Notes: generated from the sequence alone by a model not told the origin. Counted from the first letter of the stretch, positions 34,090-43,635 are shown. The stretch is DNA of 64,000 nucleotides from Prauserella halophila (GCF_024171895.1 NZ_JAMTCQ010000010.1:434001-498000), one strand, 5' to 3'. Numbers and translations are program-made.

Positions 34090-34684
34090 CGCGCGCGACG
34101 AGATCCTCGGACGGATTCGCGCAGTCGATCGCCCGGCGCCGTCGCCGGTGTCACGCGATTACGAACGGACCCGCCACGCCGGTGACCCCGTCGAGCTGCT
34201 GGCCGAACGCATCACGGATTACCAGGCCACGGTGTACCGGACGGCTGCGCGGGAACTGCCGTACCGGATCGCCGAGCGGCTCGACGGCCGCGGGCGGATC
34301 GTCGTGCCGCCGGACGTCCCGCGAGAGTGGTGCGTTCCCGAAGTGCCGTGGCTGGCCGACGCACCGCCACTCACTGTGGCCGAATTGGACAGTGCCGACG
34401 GAGTGCTCAGCGGGTGTGCGATCGCGATCGCCGAGACCGGCACCATCGTGCTCGACGCGGGTCGCGGCCAGGGCAGGCGGGCGCTCACGCTCGTGCCCGA
34501 CCACCACCTGTGCATCGTGCACGCGGACCAGATCGTGGTGAGCGTGCCGGAGGCGATCGAACGGCTGGACCCCACGGCTCCGCTGACGTTCATCAGCGGG
34601 CCGTCCGCGACCAGCGACATCGAACTCGACCGCGTCGAAGGTGTCCACGGCCCCCGCACCCTGGAAGTCCTGCTGGTCACCTGA
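34082..34684 (+). CDS. lutC: LutC lactate oxidation subunit
   Basis: 200 residues, one LUD/DUF162 domain: LLAERITDYQATVYR, DSADGVLSGCAIAIAETGTIVLDAG, ALTLVPDHHLCIVHADQIV and the C-terminal GVHGPRTLEVLLV. It overlaps lutB by 8 bp. It completes the complex. Confidence 0.92.
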   Translation: MVSARDEILGRIRAVDRPAPSPVSRDYERTRHAGDPVELLAERITDYQATVYRTAARELPYRIAERLDGRGRIVVPPDVPREWCVPEVPWLADAPPLTVAELDSADGVLSGCAIAIAETGTIVLDAGRGQGRRALTLVPDHHLCIVHADQIVVSVPEAIERLDPTAPLTFISGPSATSDIELDRVEGVHGPRTLEVLLVT

Positions 34685-34699
34685 CCCGCCCGCCCAACG

Positions 34700-34783
34700 C
34701 GCGTGTCCTGCACCCAGGACGCCGTGTTGCGGATTCCGGGGCGCGTGTTGCAGTTCGCGGGGCCCGTGTTGCGGGTTCCGGGA
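34700..34783 (+). repeat. 21-nt intergenic repeat array, locus D
   Basis: Four exact 21-nt units lie between convergent lutC and a deazaflavin gene. The first is a hairpin-type unit (GTGTCCTGCACCCAGGAC); then come three GTGTTGC units. A decayed fifth unit follows. Confidence 0.88.
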
Positions 34784-34859
34784 CGGTGCTGCGGTTCAGA
34801 GGGTCGTCCGTAGCCGGGTGGCGGTGGCGGCCGGGTCGGCGCAGTCGCCGATCGACGAG

Positions 34860-35318
34860 TCAGCCGCCGCGCCCGGACGAGATGCGGAACACCGGGACGC
34901 CCGGGGCGGCTGCGAGCAGGTCGTCGTCCGACGACCTCGCGTCGATCCCGTCGAAGAACGCGCCGACCTCCCATCCCCATCGCTCGAGGTAGGCGCGGAC
35001 GACCGGCGGCTTGTCGTCGTCGCCGAGCTCGACCGCCTCGAACCACTCGACCCTCCGTCCGACGCGCAGCGTGCCCTCTCCCGCCGAGCGCAGGTTCCGC
35101 ACCCACTGGGTGTGCCCGCGGGCGGCCACGAGGTAGCGCACACCGTCGATGACCAGCAGGTTCACCGGAACCGACCGCCATTCCCCGGTCTTCCGTCCGC
35201 GTACCGACAGCACCCTGCTTCCCCACAGGCTGATGCCCAGCCGGGTCAGGCGTGCCACGACGGCGTTGAACGCCACTGTCGACCGGGCGGGCTCCAGGTA
35301 ACGCACGTTCTCGGTCAC
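34860..35318 (-). CDS. Nitroreductase/deazaflavin-dependent oxidoreductase
   Basis: 152 residues, a small split-barrel of the DDN/F420 family: LGISLWGSRVLSVRGRKTGE, VPVNLLVIDGVRYLVAARGH and TQWVRNLRSAGEGTLRVGR. Such proteins use F420 (or a flavin) to reduce or isomerise small substrates. GTG 35318 follows GAGGAGGGG. It is divergent from a TetR gene with two matching palindromes between them, which suggests direct repression. Confidence 0.87.
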   Translation of the reverse strand: MTENVRYLEPARSTVAFNAVVARLTRLGISLWGSRVLSVRGRKTGEWRSVPVNLLVIDGVRYLVAARGHTQWVRNLRSAGEGTLRVGRRVEWFEAVELGDDDKPPVVRAYLERWGWEVGAFFDGIDARSSDDDLLAAAPGVPVFRISSGRGG

Positions 35319-35348
35319 AACCCCTCCTCGAGATCAGCTGTCTAATTT

Positions 35349-35363
35349 GAGAGCACTGCTCTC
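35349..35363. promoter_or_regulatory. TetR operator candidate 1
   Basis: GAGAGCACTGCTCTC is a 7-bp inverted repeat around a central C. It matches the second site in the pattern AGAKCACTGMTCT. Confidence 0.7.
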
Positions 35364-35397
35364 CCGTTTAGAGTCCCCGTCTTGACCTCAAAAATCA

Positions 35398-35410
35398 AGA
35401 TCACTGATCT
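35398..35410. promoter_or_regulatory. TetR operator candidate 2
   Basis: AGATCACTGATCT is a 6-bp inverted repeat around C, 48 bp centre-to-centre from the first. It shares the CACTG core. Both lie between divergent start codons. Confidence 0.7.
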
Positions 35411-35450
35411 CGATGTGGTGCAGCGATCACACAGGTGCGATAATCACGCC

Positions 35451-36140
35451 ATGCCCGCCCACCACACCGCCCGGGAACGCGCCCGCGCCGAGCTGACGGC
35501 CGAGATCAAGGAGGAGGCCCGCAAGCAGCTCGCCGACAAGGGTGCGAACGGCCTCTCCCTGCGGGCGGTCGCACGGGAACTCGGGATGGTCTCGTCCGCG
35601 CTCTACCGCTACTTTCCGAGTCGGGACGACCTGCTCACCGCGCTCATCGTGGACGCGTACGACGCGCTCGGCGATACCCTCGACGCAGCGGCGGCATCCG
35701 GTGACGGCCCCGCCGATCGCTGGCGCGCGGCCGCATTCGCGCTGCGCACGTGGGTGAGCAGTCATCCGCACGAGTACGCACTGCTCTACGGAACACCGGT
35801 GCCGGGGTATCGCGCTCCGCAGGACACCGTCGCGCCCGCAGGTCGCATCCCTGGCTGCTTCCTGCGGATCGTGCACGATGCCTGGCAGTCGGCAGGCATG
35901 CGCGCCGGTGGGGCCGAACCCGGCGAGCCGCTGCGAACCCAGGCGCGCACGATCACGGCGGCGCTCGACCTGACCGGTCTGCCCGAGGAGGTCGTGCTGC
36001 AGGCCGTCGATGCGTGGACCCAGCTGTTCGGCACGGTGGCGCTGGAGTTCACCGGCCAGTTCGCCAACACCCTCGACCCGGCGGACTCGTACTTCGCACG
36101 CGCCGTCGACGTGCAGCTGCGCACCGCCGGGCTCGACTGA
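35451..36140 (+). CDS. TetR/AcrR family regulator
   Basis: 229 residues. The N-terminal HTH has AEIKEEARKQLADKGANGLSL, LRAVARELGMVSSALYRYF and SRDDLLTALIV. A helical ligand-binding domain with a TetR_C-like end (WTQLFGTVALEFTGQF) follows. ATG 35451 starts with MPAHHTARERARAEL. It most likely represses itself and the divergent deazaflavin gene through the twin palindromes. The ligand is unknown. Confidence 0.9.
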   Translation: MPAHHTARERARAELTAEIKEEARKQLADKGANGLSLRAVARELGMVSSALYRYFPSRDDLLTALIVDAYDALGDTLDAAAASGDGPADRWRAAAFALRTWVSSHPHEYALLYGTPVPGYRAPQDTVAPAGRIPGCFLRIVHDAWQSAGMRAGGAEPGEPLRTQARTITAALDLTGLPEEVVLQAVDAWTQLFGTVALEFTGQFANTLDPADSYFARAVDVQLRTAGLD

Positions 36141-36220
36141 CCGGAGGCCCGGCACGGCGGCTCAACGCCGCGATCACGGCGGGTGCGGTAAGGGTTGTCG
36201 AGTGATTGCCCGAGATTCGG

Positions 36221-36865
36221 TCAGTACGGCAGTCCCTCTGCCGCGGTGTGCAGTGCGGTGCGCAGGCAGGCTGTGAGTTCTTCGTTTCCGGCGCTGTTGT
36301 CGGTGGCGTAGCGCTGGGCGAAGTCCTCGGCCGCAGCACGTAGAGCTCCGTTCAGGGTCGCCGCGTGGACCTTGATACGCAGGTTGTCGGAGCTCAGGCC
36401 GGAGCGGTCGGCGAGGAGTCGGCAGAGGACCGGAAGCGCGTCGTCGTGTGCCTGCAGCCACACCACCCGCAGGGCCGGCTCGGTGTGGGTCATGCGGATC
36501 AGGTTGAGCACAGCGGGTTCGGCCTGGGGCAGCGTGGCGCTTTCGCAGGAGTTGACGAAGAAACCCAGCAGGCCGACGTTCGGCGGCCAGTCGCGCAGTT
36601 GTTCGGTGGCTGCCTCCAGGCCTGCGGCCAGTAGTGGGCGTACGCAGCTCTCCTTGGTGGGGAAGTGTCGCCACAGTGTGCGAGTGGAGATGCCCGCCGC
36701 ACGGGCGATCTGCTCGCCCTTGGTGGTGGCAATGCCCTGCGCGGTGAACAGGTCGACCGCGTGCCGCGCGATCTCCAGTCGTAGAGCGGCTTTCCGCCGG
36801 TTGTTGAGCGAGGGCCTGGCGGTCGGCTCGTCGTTCGCATTGCCAGATGTCGCGTTGCCCACCAC
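36221..36865 (-). CDS. TetR/AcrR family regulator
   Basis: 214 residues. The HTH is RRKAALRLEIARHAVDLFTA, ATTKGEQIARAAGISTRTLW and RHFPTKESCV. A C-terminal all-helical domain follows. GTG 36865 lies ten bases after AGGAGC. It is divergent from the lipase gene; an imperfect palindrome at 36917 is a candidate operator. It may sense a steroid or lipid, given the neighbouring lipase and cholesterol oxidase, but this is inference. Confidence 0.88.
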   Translation of the reverse strand: MVGNATSGNANDEPTARPSLNNRRKAALRLEIARHAVDLFTAQGIATTKGEQIARAAGISTRTLWRHFPTKESCVRPLLAAGLEAATEQLRDWPPNVGLLGFFVNSCESATLPQAEPAVLNLIRMTHTEPALRVVWLQAHDDALPVLCRLLADRSGLSSDNLRIKVHAATLNGALRAAAEDFAQRYATDNSAGNEELTACLRTALHTAAEGLPY

Positions 36866-37187
36866 TGTTCACTGCTCCTGTGTCGCCGGTCGTCCGAGTA
36901 TAGGGGCCGGCCCTGGTGACACATGATGTCATCTTGGCACTGAGTGACGTCCACGTTATGCTCCCGGGGTGACTCGCCAGTAACCGAGGTCATAGCAGGA
37001 GTTGACGACGCGTCGCCGGGCATGCGGCCACGAACCGTGCGCCGACCGACGCGACCGGCCTGTGGAAGCGCGCATCGCCGCCGCTTCCACACGAGCAGGC
37101 CGGGCGCCGCACGGGTCGCGGTGACCGACAGCGAACCCGATCGGCTTGCGCAGTTCGTCCCATCCAATGACGCAGGGAGTGATCCGC
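36866..37187. promoter_or_regulatory. Divergent TetR/lipase control region
   Basis: 322 bp without a gene. TGACA-CATGA-TGTCA at 36917-36931 is a 5-bp-arm palindrome located where a TetR dimer would control both divergent genes. Nothing else stands out. Confidence 0.5.
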
Positions 37188-38579
37188 ATGCCCCGATCCC
37201 GCCTCCGGCGGCACCCGTCATCCGCCGCCTCCGCCCCGCCTGCGCGCGGTCGCCTGCGCGTACGCGGCCTGATCGCCGCGAGCGCCGCCGCGAGCGCCGC
37301 CGCGCTGCTGCTCGCCGGTATCCAGGCACCGCCGGCATCGGCGGACGCCCGTTCGCCCGAGGCGGAGAGCTCGAACTTCTACGATCCACCCGCGAAGCTC
37401 CCGGAAACCGACGGCGCCCTGGTGCGCACCGAGCCGCTGCCGCTTGCGGCGAGTCTGCCCAGCATCGACGGGCAGCGGCTGCCCGGTACGGCCACCCGCC
37501 TGATGTACAAGACCACCGACTCCACCGGCGAGCCCGCGGCCGTCACGGGCGCCTACATCGACCCCGCGGCGTCGTGGCGCGGCGAAGGACCGCGTCCGCT
37601 GGTGGCCGTGGCGCCCGGGACCATGGGCCAGGGAGACGGGTGCTCGGCCTCGAAGGGGCTGGAGCACCCGATCCAACTCAACGGTGACTCGGTGTCGGTC
37701 GGCTACGAGGACATCGCGATCTACCGGCTGCTGGCCGCCGGGGCAGGCGTGGTCGTCACCGATTACATCGGGCTCGGCACGACCGACCGGCCGCACACCT
37801 ACGTCAATCGGGTCGACAGCGGGCACGCCCTGCTCGACGCCGTCCGCGCGGCGCGTGCGCTGCCCGGCGCGTCGATCACCCCCGAGTCGCGCGTCGGTCT
37901 CTACGGCTACAGCCAGGGCGGTGGTGCCGGCGCCTCGGCTGTCGAACTGCAGCCCACCTACGCCCCGGACGTCGCACTGGCCGGCGCCTACGTCGGCGCA
38001 CCGCCCGCCGACCTCACCAAGGTCATCGGTGGCATCGACGGCAGCGCCCTGGCGGGTGCACTCGGCTGGACGCTGAACGGGTTCCTGCATACGTACCCGG
38101 ATCTGCGGCCCATCGCCGATGAGTACCTCAACGACGCGGGCAGATCCGCGCTCGAGGATCTGGCCACGAAGTGCGTCGGTGGCGGGATCCTCGGCCACGC
38201 CTTCACCCGCAGCAGCGACTGGACGACCACGGGCCAGTCCCTCGGGGAGATCGTGCAAGCGGAACCGCGCTTGCAGGAAGTACTGGACGAGCAGCGCATC
38301 GGCACCGAGAAGCCCGCCACCGCGGTGCGCGTCACGTCCGGGGTGCAGGACGATCTCGTCGCGCACGCACAGACCAGGCAGCTCGCCGCCGACTGGTGTG
38401 CCCAGGGCGCCGAGCTCACCTACGCGCCCGTCCGCCTTCCGAACCTCGGCGACGGACTGCTGCTCAACCACTTGGCCCCGCTGCTGCTCGACCAGGGCAA
38501 GGCGGTGTCGTGGCTGAAGGATCGCCTCACGGGCGAGCCGGCGAGCTCGAACTGCGACTCGCTGCCCGAACAACCCTGA
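37188..38579 (+). CDS. Secreted lipase/esterase (secretory lipase family)
   Basis: 463 residues. An arginine-rich signal peptide (MPRSRLRRHPSS, then LLLAGIQAPPASADA) is followed by an alpha/beta-hydrolase domain. Motifs: VVVTDYIGLGTT and the nucleophile elbow GYSQGG near residue 244, with His and Asp late in the sequence. Such LIP-family enzymes hydrolyse triacylglycerols or sterol esters. ATG 37188 follows AGGGAG. A cholesterol oxidase follows 95 bp downstream, so together they may use sterol esters. Confidence 0.85.
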   Translation: MPRSRLRRHPSSAASAPPARGRLRVRGLIAASAAASAAALLLAGIQAPPASADARSPEAESSNFYDPPAKLPETDGALVRTEPLPLAASLPSIDGQRLPGTATRLMYKTTDSTGEPAAVTGAYIDPAASWRGEGPRPLVAVAPGTMGQGDGCSASKGLEHPIQLNGDSVSVGYEDIAIYRLLAAGAGVVVTDYIGLGTTDRPHTYVNRVDSGHALLDAVRAARALPGASITPESRVGLYGYSQGGGAGASAVELQPTYAPDVALAGAYVGAPPADLTKVIGGIDGSALAGALGWTLNGFLHTYPDLRPIADEYLNDAGRSALEDLATKCVGGGILGHAFTRSSDWTTTGQSLGEIVQAEPRLQEVLDEQRIGTEKPATAVRVTSGVQDDLVAHAQTRQLAADWCAQGAELTYAPVRLPNLGDGLLLNHLAPLLLDQGKAVSWLKDRLTGEPASSNCDSLPEQP

Positions 38580-38673
38580 CGCTCTCCCGCCGCCACGTGC
38601 CGGGCGCGCGGACGACCGGCTGTCCGTGTCCGCGCGCCCGGACCCGCTCACCATCACGAGGAGTCAGCCCCAC

Positions 38674-40263
38674 ATGACCACCACCACGAGACGGAGCGTG
38701 CTTGCAGGAGCCGCCGGCATCACGGCGGCGAGCATGCTCGGCTCCGGAATCGCCTCGGCGCGGGTCCGGTTCACCCGAGAGGAACACCGCGCCGTCGTCA
38801 TCGGTTCCGGATTCGGCGGCGGTGTTGCCGCGCTGCGCCTGGCCCAGGCCGGCGTCCCGGTCACCGTGCTCGAACGCGGACGCCGCTGGCCGACCGGTCC
38901 CGACGCCGAAACCTTTCCCCGCGTGTCCAACCTGGACAAACGAGCGCTCTGGTACGGCACCGTCCCGGACGCCGCCAGGCCCCTGGCGACGCTGCTCGGC
39001 GCCCCGCTGAACTTCGAACCCTACGTCGGGCTGCTGGAACCGGTGCTGGGCGAGAACATCCTGAGCATCTGCGCCGCCGGCGTCGGCGGGGGATCGCTCG
39101 TCTACCAGGGCATGACGCTGCAACCGTCGGAAGCGGTGTTCAACACATGGTTGCCCGAACGGCTCGACTACGGCCGGATGAACGAGATCCACTATCCGCG
39201 GGTCGCACGGATGCTCCGGACGGCGACCGCCCCCGACGAGCTGATCGCCTCGCCGAACTACTACGCCGCGAGGGTGTTCGGTGAGCGGGTGAGCCGGGCG
39301 GGCTACGACCTCGAGAAGGTCCCGATGCCGATCGACTGGGACTACGCACTGGCCGAGCTCCGCGGTGACATGAAGCCCTCCTACACCAACGGGGATTGCG
39401 CGTTCGGGGTGAACAACGGTGGCAAGAACTCGGTCGACGTCACCTACCTCGCGGCGGCCGAGCGGACCGGCAAGGCCACCGTCGCCACCCATCACAACGT
39501 CACCGGCGTCGCCCGTACGCGGGATGGCCGGTGGGAGGTACACGTCGACCGGACCGATGACAACGGCCGTGTGCTCGAGCAGAAGCTGCTCACCACCAAC
39601 GCGCTGATCATGGCGGCGGGCAGCACGGGCACCAGCAAGCTGCTGGTGCGCGCCCGGGAAACCGGTGCGATCCCCGGTCTGCCCGACGGCCTCGGCGGGG
39701 AGTGGGGCACCAACGGCGACCGCATCTACGCCTGGACCGACCTCGAGGAGAACCTGGGCGCGGTCCAGGGCGGACCCGTGGTCTACGGCAGCAAGGAGTG
39801 GAACGACCCGGCTACGGCGAACACCGTCATCCAGGCTTCGGTGCCACCCCTGGGGATCAACACCAGAACGACCATGCTGGTCGGGTTCGGGGTGAGTGCC
39901 GACCGCGGGCACTTCGCGTACGACTCGCACACCGACTCGGTGTCCCTGCACTTTCCCCGGGAGGGTGACGCCACCAGCTACCGGCACATCCATCGGCGGG
40001 TCTCGGAGGTCGCGACCGGTCTCGGCGTGCTCACCGACACCAATGAGCTGGTCAACAGCACCTGGCACCCACTCGGTGGGGCAGCGATGGGCTCGGTGTG
40101 CGATCTGGACGGCAGAGTGCACGACCAGCCGGGCCTGTACGTGCTCGACGGCGCCTTGATCCCCGGTACGACCGGAGCCTGCAACCCGTCGATGACGATC
40201 GCCGCGGTCGCCGAGCGCGCGATGGACAACATCGCCGCCCAGGACGTCCAGCAGGTCATTTGA
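38674..40263 (+). CDS. Cholesterol oxidase-like GMC oxidoreductase, Tat-exported
   Basis: 529 residues. A twin-arginine leader (TTTTRRSVLAGAAGITAASM) is followed by the FAD-binding motif VVIGSGFGGGVAALRLAQAG and the VGGGSLVYQGMTLQPSEAVF segment of GMC cholesterol oxidases. The C-terminal NSTWHPLGGAAMGSVCDLDG carries the catalytic His. It oxidises cholesterol to cholest-4-en-3-one. ATG 38674 follows GAGGAG and lies in the lipase transcription direction. Confidence 0.9.
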   Translation: MTTTTRRSVLAGAAGITAASMLGSGIASARVRFTREEHRAVVIGSGFGGGVAALRLAQAGVPVTVLERGRRWPTGPDAETFPRVSNLDKRALWYGTVPDAARPLATLLGAPLNFEPYVGLLEPVLGENILSICAAGVGGGSLVYQGMTLQPSEAVFNTWLPERLDYGRMNEIHYPRVARMLRTATAPDELIASPNYYAARVFGERVSRAGYDLEKVPMPIDWDYALAELRGDMKPSYTNGDCAFGVNNGGKNSVDVTYLAAAERTGKATVATHHNVTGVARTRDGRWEVHVDRTDDNGRVLEQKLLTTNALIMAAGSTGTSKLLVRARETGAIPGLPDGLGGEWGTNGDRIYAWTDLEENLGAVQGGPVVYGSKEWNDPATANTVIQASVPPLGINTRTTMLVGFGVSADRGHFAYDSHTDSVSLHFPREGDATSYRHIHRRVSEVATGLGVLTDTNELVNSTWHPLGGAAMGSVCDLDGRVHDQPGLYVLDGALIPGTTGACNPSMTIAAVAERAMDNIAAQDVQQVI

Positions 40264-40314
40264 CGCGACCGGTGACCTAGGAACGCGGAGCCGGGACCAC
40301 CACGTCGCCTCCGG

Positions 40315-41781
40315 TCACGTCTTGCCGTGCTTCGAGCGCACGCCGTCCTCGATGCGCTTGCCGACCGTCGGGTCGATGTTCTTCCAGTACTCGAACGCCC
40401 GCTCCAGCACGGGTTCGGTGACGCCCTTGAGCAGGTGCCCGACGACGTTGTCGACCAGCCGGTCGCGGGCGCCTTCGTCCATGACCTCCCGCACGAGCGT
40501 GCCGGGCTGGGTCCAGTCGTCGTCGGCGGGGTGGGACACGTAGGCGGCGCGGGTGATGTCGCCGTCGGCCTGCCAGGTCGGCGGGCTGTGGGTCTCGCTG
40601 TCGGCCGCGGGGCCGCCCTTCGAATTCGGCGCGTAGACGGGATCGTTCGTCTTCCGGTACGCCATCACCCCGTCCTTCGAGTACGACTCGAGCGCTGCGA
40701 CCGGGGCGTTCACCGGCAGTTGCTGGTAGTTGACGCCGATGCGGGCGCGGTGGGCATCGGCGTACGAGAACAGCCTGCCCAGCAACATCCGGTCCGGGCT
40801 GGGACCGATTCCGGGTACGAGGTTGTTCGGCTGGAACGCGGCCTGTTCGATCTCCGCGTGGTTGTCGGTCGGGTTGCGGTCCAACGTCATGCGGCCGACC
40901 TCGATCAGCGGGTAGTCGCTGTGGGGCCACACCTTCGTCAGGTCGAACGGGTTGAACCGGTACGTTTTCGCGTCCTCGTACGGCATCACCTGCACGTACA
41001 GTGTCCAACTCGGATAGTCGCCCGCTGCGATGTGCTCGAACAGATCACGCGTGTGGTAATCCGTGTCGACGGCGGCCATCTGGTCGGCCTCGTGCTGGGT
41101 GAAGCACTCGATTCCCTGGTCGGTCTTGAAGTGGTACTTGACCCAGAACTCCTGGCCCTTGTCGTTGATCCACATGTACGTGTGGGACGTGTAGCCGTTC
41201 ATGTGCCGCCAGGAACGCGGAATGCCGCGGTCGCCCATCAGCCACGTCACCTGGTGCGCCGACTCGGGCGAGAGCGTCCAGAAGTCCCACTGCATGTCGT
41301 GGTCGCGCAGGTTGTTGTCCGCACGGCGTTTCTGCGAGCGGATGAAGTGCTGGAACTTCATCGGGTCCTTGATGAAGAAGACCGGTGTGTTGTTGCCGAC
41401 CATGTCGTAGTTGCCCTGCGAGGTGTAGAACTTCAGAGCGAAACCGCGCGGGTCCCGCCACGTGTCGGGGCTGCCCCGTTCTCCCGCGACCGTCGAGAAG
41501 CGCGCGACCATCTCCGTCTTCGCGCCCGGCTGGAACAGCGCGGCCTTCGTGTACCGGCTGACGTCGCCGGTCACCTCGAAGCGCCCGAACGCGCCGCTGC
41601 CCTTGGCGTGCGGCTGCCGTTCCGGGATGCGTTCGCGATTGAACTGGGCCATCTGCTCGATGAGGTACGCGTCCTGCAGCAGGATCGGCCCGCCTGCGCC
41701 GACCGTGAGCGAGTGTTCGTCGCTTTCGACGGGGATGCCGGCGTCGGTGGTGGTGGCGGGACGGTTGGTGGGTGCGGCCAT
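40315..41781 (-). CDS. katA: Monofunctional haem catalase
   Basis: 488 residues, clade-3 size. The active-site His lies in [16 protein letters not shown] and [16 protein letters not shown] carries the Asn. The haem-ligand Tyr is in [20 protein letters not shown]. It decomposes hydrogen peroxide. ATG 41781 follows GAGGAGGAA. It lies directly downstream of a Fur-type regulator, the classic catR-catA arrangement, so it is probably peroxide-induced. Confidence 0.95.
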   Translation of the reverse strand: MAAPTNRPATTTDAGIPVESDEHSLTVGAGGPILLQDAYLIEQMAQFNRERIPERQPHAKGSGAFGRFEVTGDVSRYTKAALFQPGAKTEMVARFSTVAGERGSPDTWRDPRGFALKFYTSQGNYDMVGNNTPVFFIKDPMKFQHFIRSQKRRADNNLRDHDMQWDFWTLSPESAHQVTWLMGDRGIPRSWRHMNGYTSHTYMWINDKGQEFWVKYHFKTDQGIECFTQHEADQMAAVDTDYHTRDLFEHIAAGDYPSWTLYVQVMPYEDAKTYRFNPFDLTKVWPHSDYPLIEVGRMTLDRNPTDNHAEIEQAAFQPNNLVPGIGPSPDRMLLGRLFSYADAHRARIGVNYQQLPVNAPVAALESYSKDGVMAYRKTNDPVYAPNSKGGPAADSETHSPPTWQADGDITRAAYVSHPADDDWTQPGTLVREVMDEGARDRLVDNVVGHLLKGVTEPVLERAFEYWKNIDPTVGKRIEDGVRSKHGKT

Positions 41782-41876
41782 GTCGTTCGGTTCCTCCTCG
41801 TTGCGGCATCCGCGTGGTGGCGTGTCGGTTGTGAATCCGTGGGCGTGTCCCGGCGGGCGGTGCCGCCGTCGCCGGG

Positions 41877-42359
41877 TCAGCCGCCGTGGGGAACGGGAGT
41901 CTGCTCGGCCGGGGCGGACTCGGCCTGCCGTTGCTGTCGGCACGCAGGGCACAGGCCCCAGAACATGACCTCGGCCCCGGAAACGTCGAAGCCGCGGTGA
42001 TCACTCGGGGTGAGACAGGGCGCCGGGCCGGTGGCGCAGTCGACGTCTTCCGTCCGCCCGCATGACTGGCAGACGAGGTGGTGATGGTTGTCGTGCACAC
42101 GCCGTTCGTAGCGGGCCGCGTGACCGGCAGGCTGTATCGAACGCACCAGGCCGGTTTCCTCGCAGGCGCGCAGTACGTCGTAGATGGCCTGGCGTGACAC
42201 CGACGCGGGTTGCCCGCGGACGCCGGCCCAGACGGCGTCCGCGGTCGAGTGCGGGTGGTGTTCGAGCCAGGTCAGGACGCGTCGGCGTGGGCCGGTGACG
42301 CGCAGCCCGACCGAGCGCAGCAGTGCGGCGACGTCCGGGGGTGAACCTGCATCCATCAC
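41877..42359 (-). CDS. Fur family repressor of catalase (CatR/FurA-like)
   Basis: 160 residues. Winged helix: [20 protein letters not shown] and [19 protein letters not shown]. Metal sites: [13 protein letters not shown] and WGLCPACR. It is a peroxide-sensing Fur-type protein controlling the next gene, katA, 95 bp downstream. GTG 42359 or ATG 42356 starts it; the ribosome site is weak. Which metal it uses cannot be read. Confidence 0.9.
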   Translation of the reverse strand: MMDAGSPPDVAALLRSVGLRVTGPRRRVLTWLEHHPHSTADAVWAGVRGQPASVSRQAIYDVLRACEETGLVRSIQPAGHAARYERRVHDNHHHLVCQSCGRTEDVDCATGPAPCLTPSDHRGFDVSGAEVMFWGLCPACRQQRQAESAPAEQTPVPHGG

Positions 42360-42438
42360 TTGCGGGACTACCCGAACTGGATGCGGTCAAACTCCCTTCG
42401 CGCGGCGGGCGAGGCGCGCCGCGCCTGCGGCGGAGAGG

Positions 42439-42705
42439 TTATTCGCCGAGGAGCTGGGGTGCTTCGGAGCGGACGAGGTCCTCGAGTTCGGCCATGCCGG
42501 GGTTCACCAGCGAGCGCTCGCCGACGTACACGGTCGGCACGGTCTCGTTGCCGTCGGCGGCTGCGCGCACGCGCTCGACCGCGCCCTGCTCTTCCCAGAT
42601 GTTGATCTTTCGGACCGGCAGGTCGGTCTTGTCGAGCTGCGTCTCGAGCATCATGCAGAACGGGCAGCCGGGTCGCCAGTAGAACTCGATCTCGTCAATT
42701 GCCAC
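42439..42705 (-). CDS. Mycoredoxin / glutaredoxin-like protein
   Basis: 88 residues, one glutaredoxin fold: IEFYWRPGCPFCMMLETQL with CxxC, KINIWEEQGAVERVRAAADG and TVPTVYVGERSLVNPG. Mycoredoxins use mycothiol to reduce mixed disulfides. GTG 42705 is the start. Upstream of the catalase operon, it fits an oxidative-stress cluster. Confidence 0.9.
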   Translation of the reverse strand: MAIDEIEFYWRPGCPFCMMLETQLDKTDLPVRKINIWEEQGAVERVRAAADGNETVPTVYVGERSLVNPGMAELEDLVRSEAPQLLGE

Positions 42706-42763
42706 GACTCCGACCGTACGTCGCCACTACGAAGAATCGGCGGGTGATGTGACGCAGCTTGAC

Positions 42764-42812
42764 ATGCAACCGTACAGCTGCCTAACCTGGAAAGGCAGCC
42801 GGACGGTTGCAT
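42764..42812. promoter_or_regulatory. Nested inverted repeats upstream of ArsR-AHSA1 gene
   Basis: The outer arms ATGCAACCGT and ACGGTTGCAT are perfect 10-bp complements. The inner arms GCTGCCT and AGGCAGC (7 bp) lie within, separated from the outer arms by 3 bases each side, with a 9-base loop. It ends 17 bp before the start codon, a strong candidate operator or hairpin leader. Confidence 0.72.
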
Positions 42813-42828
42813 ATTGGAACGGGAGCGG

Positions 42829-43635
42829 ATGGACGAGGTCTTCAAGGCGCTGGCCGACCCCGGTCGACGCCGGCTGCTGGACAGTCTCAACGCCCGCAAC
42901 GGGCAGGCGTTGCGGGAACTGTGCGCGGAGCTGGACATGACGCGCCAGTCGGTGAGCAAGCACCTGGCCGTGCTGGAGGAGGCGAATCTCGTGACCACGA
43001 TTCGCCGGGGCAGGGAGAAGCTGCACTACCTCAATGCCGCGCCGATCCACGCGATCTCGGACCGCTGGATCCACACCTACGACCGCAGGCGGGTCGAAGC
43101 GCTCGCCGACCTCAAACAGGCATTGGAGCAGACGTCGATGGGCGAGCCCGCGTTCGTGTACACGACGTACATCAGGACCACGCCGGAGAAGCTGTGGCAG
43201 GCGCTGACCGACCCGGCGTTCACACGCCGCTACTGGGGCGTGGAGTTCGAGACCGACTGGCGGCCCGGGTCGCCGATGGTGTGGAAGGAGGGCGGCAGCC
43301 GCACCGAGGATCCGGCTCAGCAGGTCGTCGAGGCCGAGCCGTACCGCAGGCTGTCGTACACGTGGCACACGCCCACCCCGGAGTGGGCGACCTCGGTGGG
43401 CATCGGTGAGGAGCTGCGCGCCGAGCTGGCCACCGAGTCGCGTTCGACCGTGACGTTCGAGATCGAGAGCCGCGGCGATCCGGACGGGCGCGGTGAGAAG
43501 GTGCGGCTCACCGTCACCCACGACGGGTTCCCCGACGGCAGCACCATGCGGCAGATGGTCTCCCAGGGCTGGCCCGAACTCGTGGCCGAGCTCAAGACCG
43601 TCCTCGAAACCGGGGCCGCCGTGCCCGCGACGTGA
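42829..43635 (+). CDS. ArsR-type HTH fused to AHSA1/SRPBCC domain
   Basis: 268 residues. The winged helix has DEVFKALADPGRRRLLDSLN and LCAELDMTRQSVSKHLAVLE. Residues 110-265 are an AHSA1-like START/SRPBCC domain (TYIRTTPEKLWQALTDPAF, RRYWGVEFETDWRPGSPM). The fusion is common in actinobacteria and probably senses a small ligand. ATG 42829 follows GGGAG; TTG 42814 is an alternative. The nested palindrome upstream suggests autoregulation. Confidence 0.9.
   Translation: MDEVFKALADPGRRRLLDSLNARNGQALRELCAELDMTRQSVSKHLAVLEEANLVTTIRRGREKLHYLNAAPIHAISDRWIHTYDRRRVEALADLKQALEQTSMGEPAFVYTTYIRTTPEKLWQALTDPAFTRRYWGVEFETDWRPGSPMVWKEGGSRTEDPAQQVVEAEPYRRLSYTWHTPTPEWATSVGIGEELRAELATESRSTVTFEIESRGDPDGRGEKVRLTVTHDGFPDGSTMRQMVSQGWPELVAELKTVLETGAAVPAT

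Noticed and set aside
38527-40122. Large minus-strand frame opposite cholesterol oxidase
   Set aside because: It is antisense to a well-supported GMC oxidoreductase with FAD and active-site motifs.
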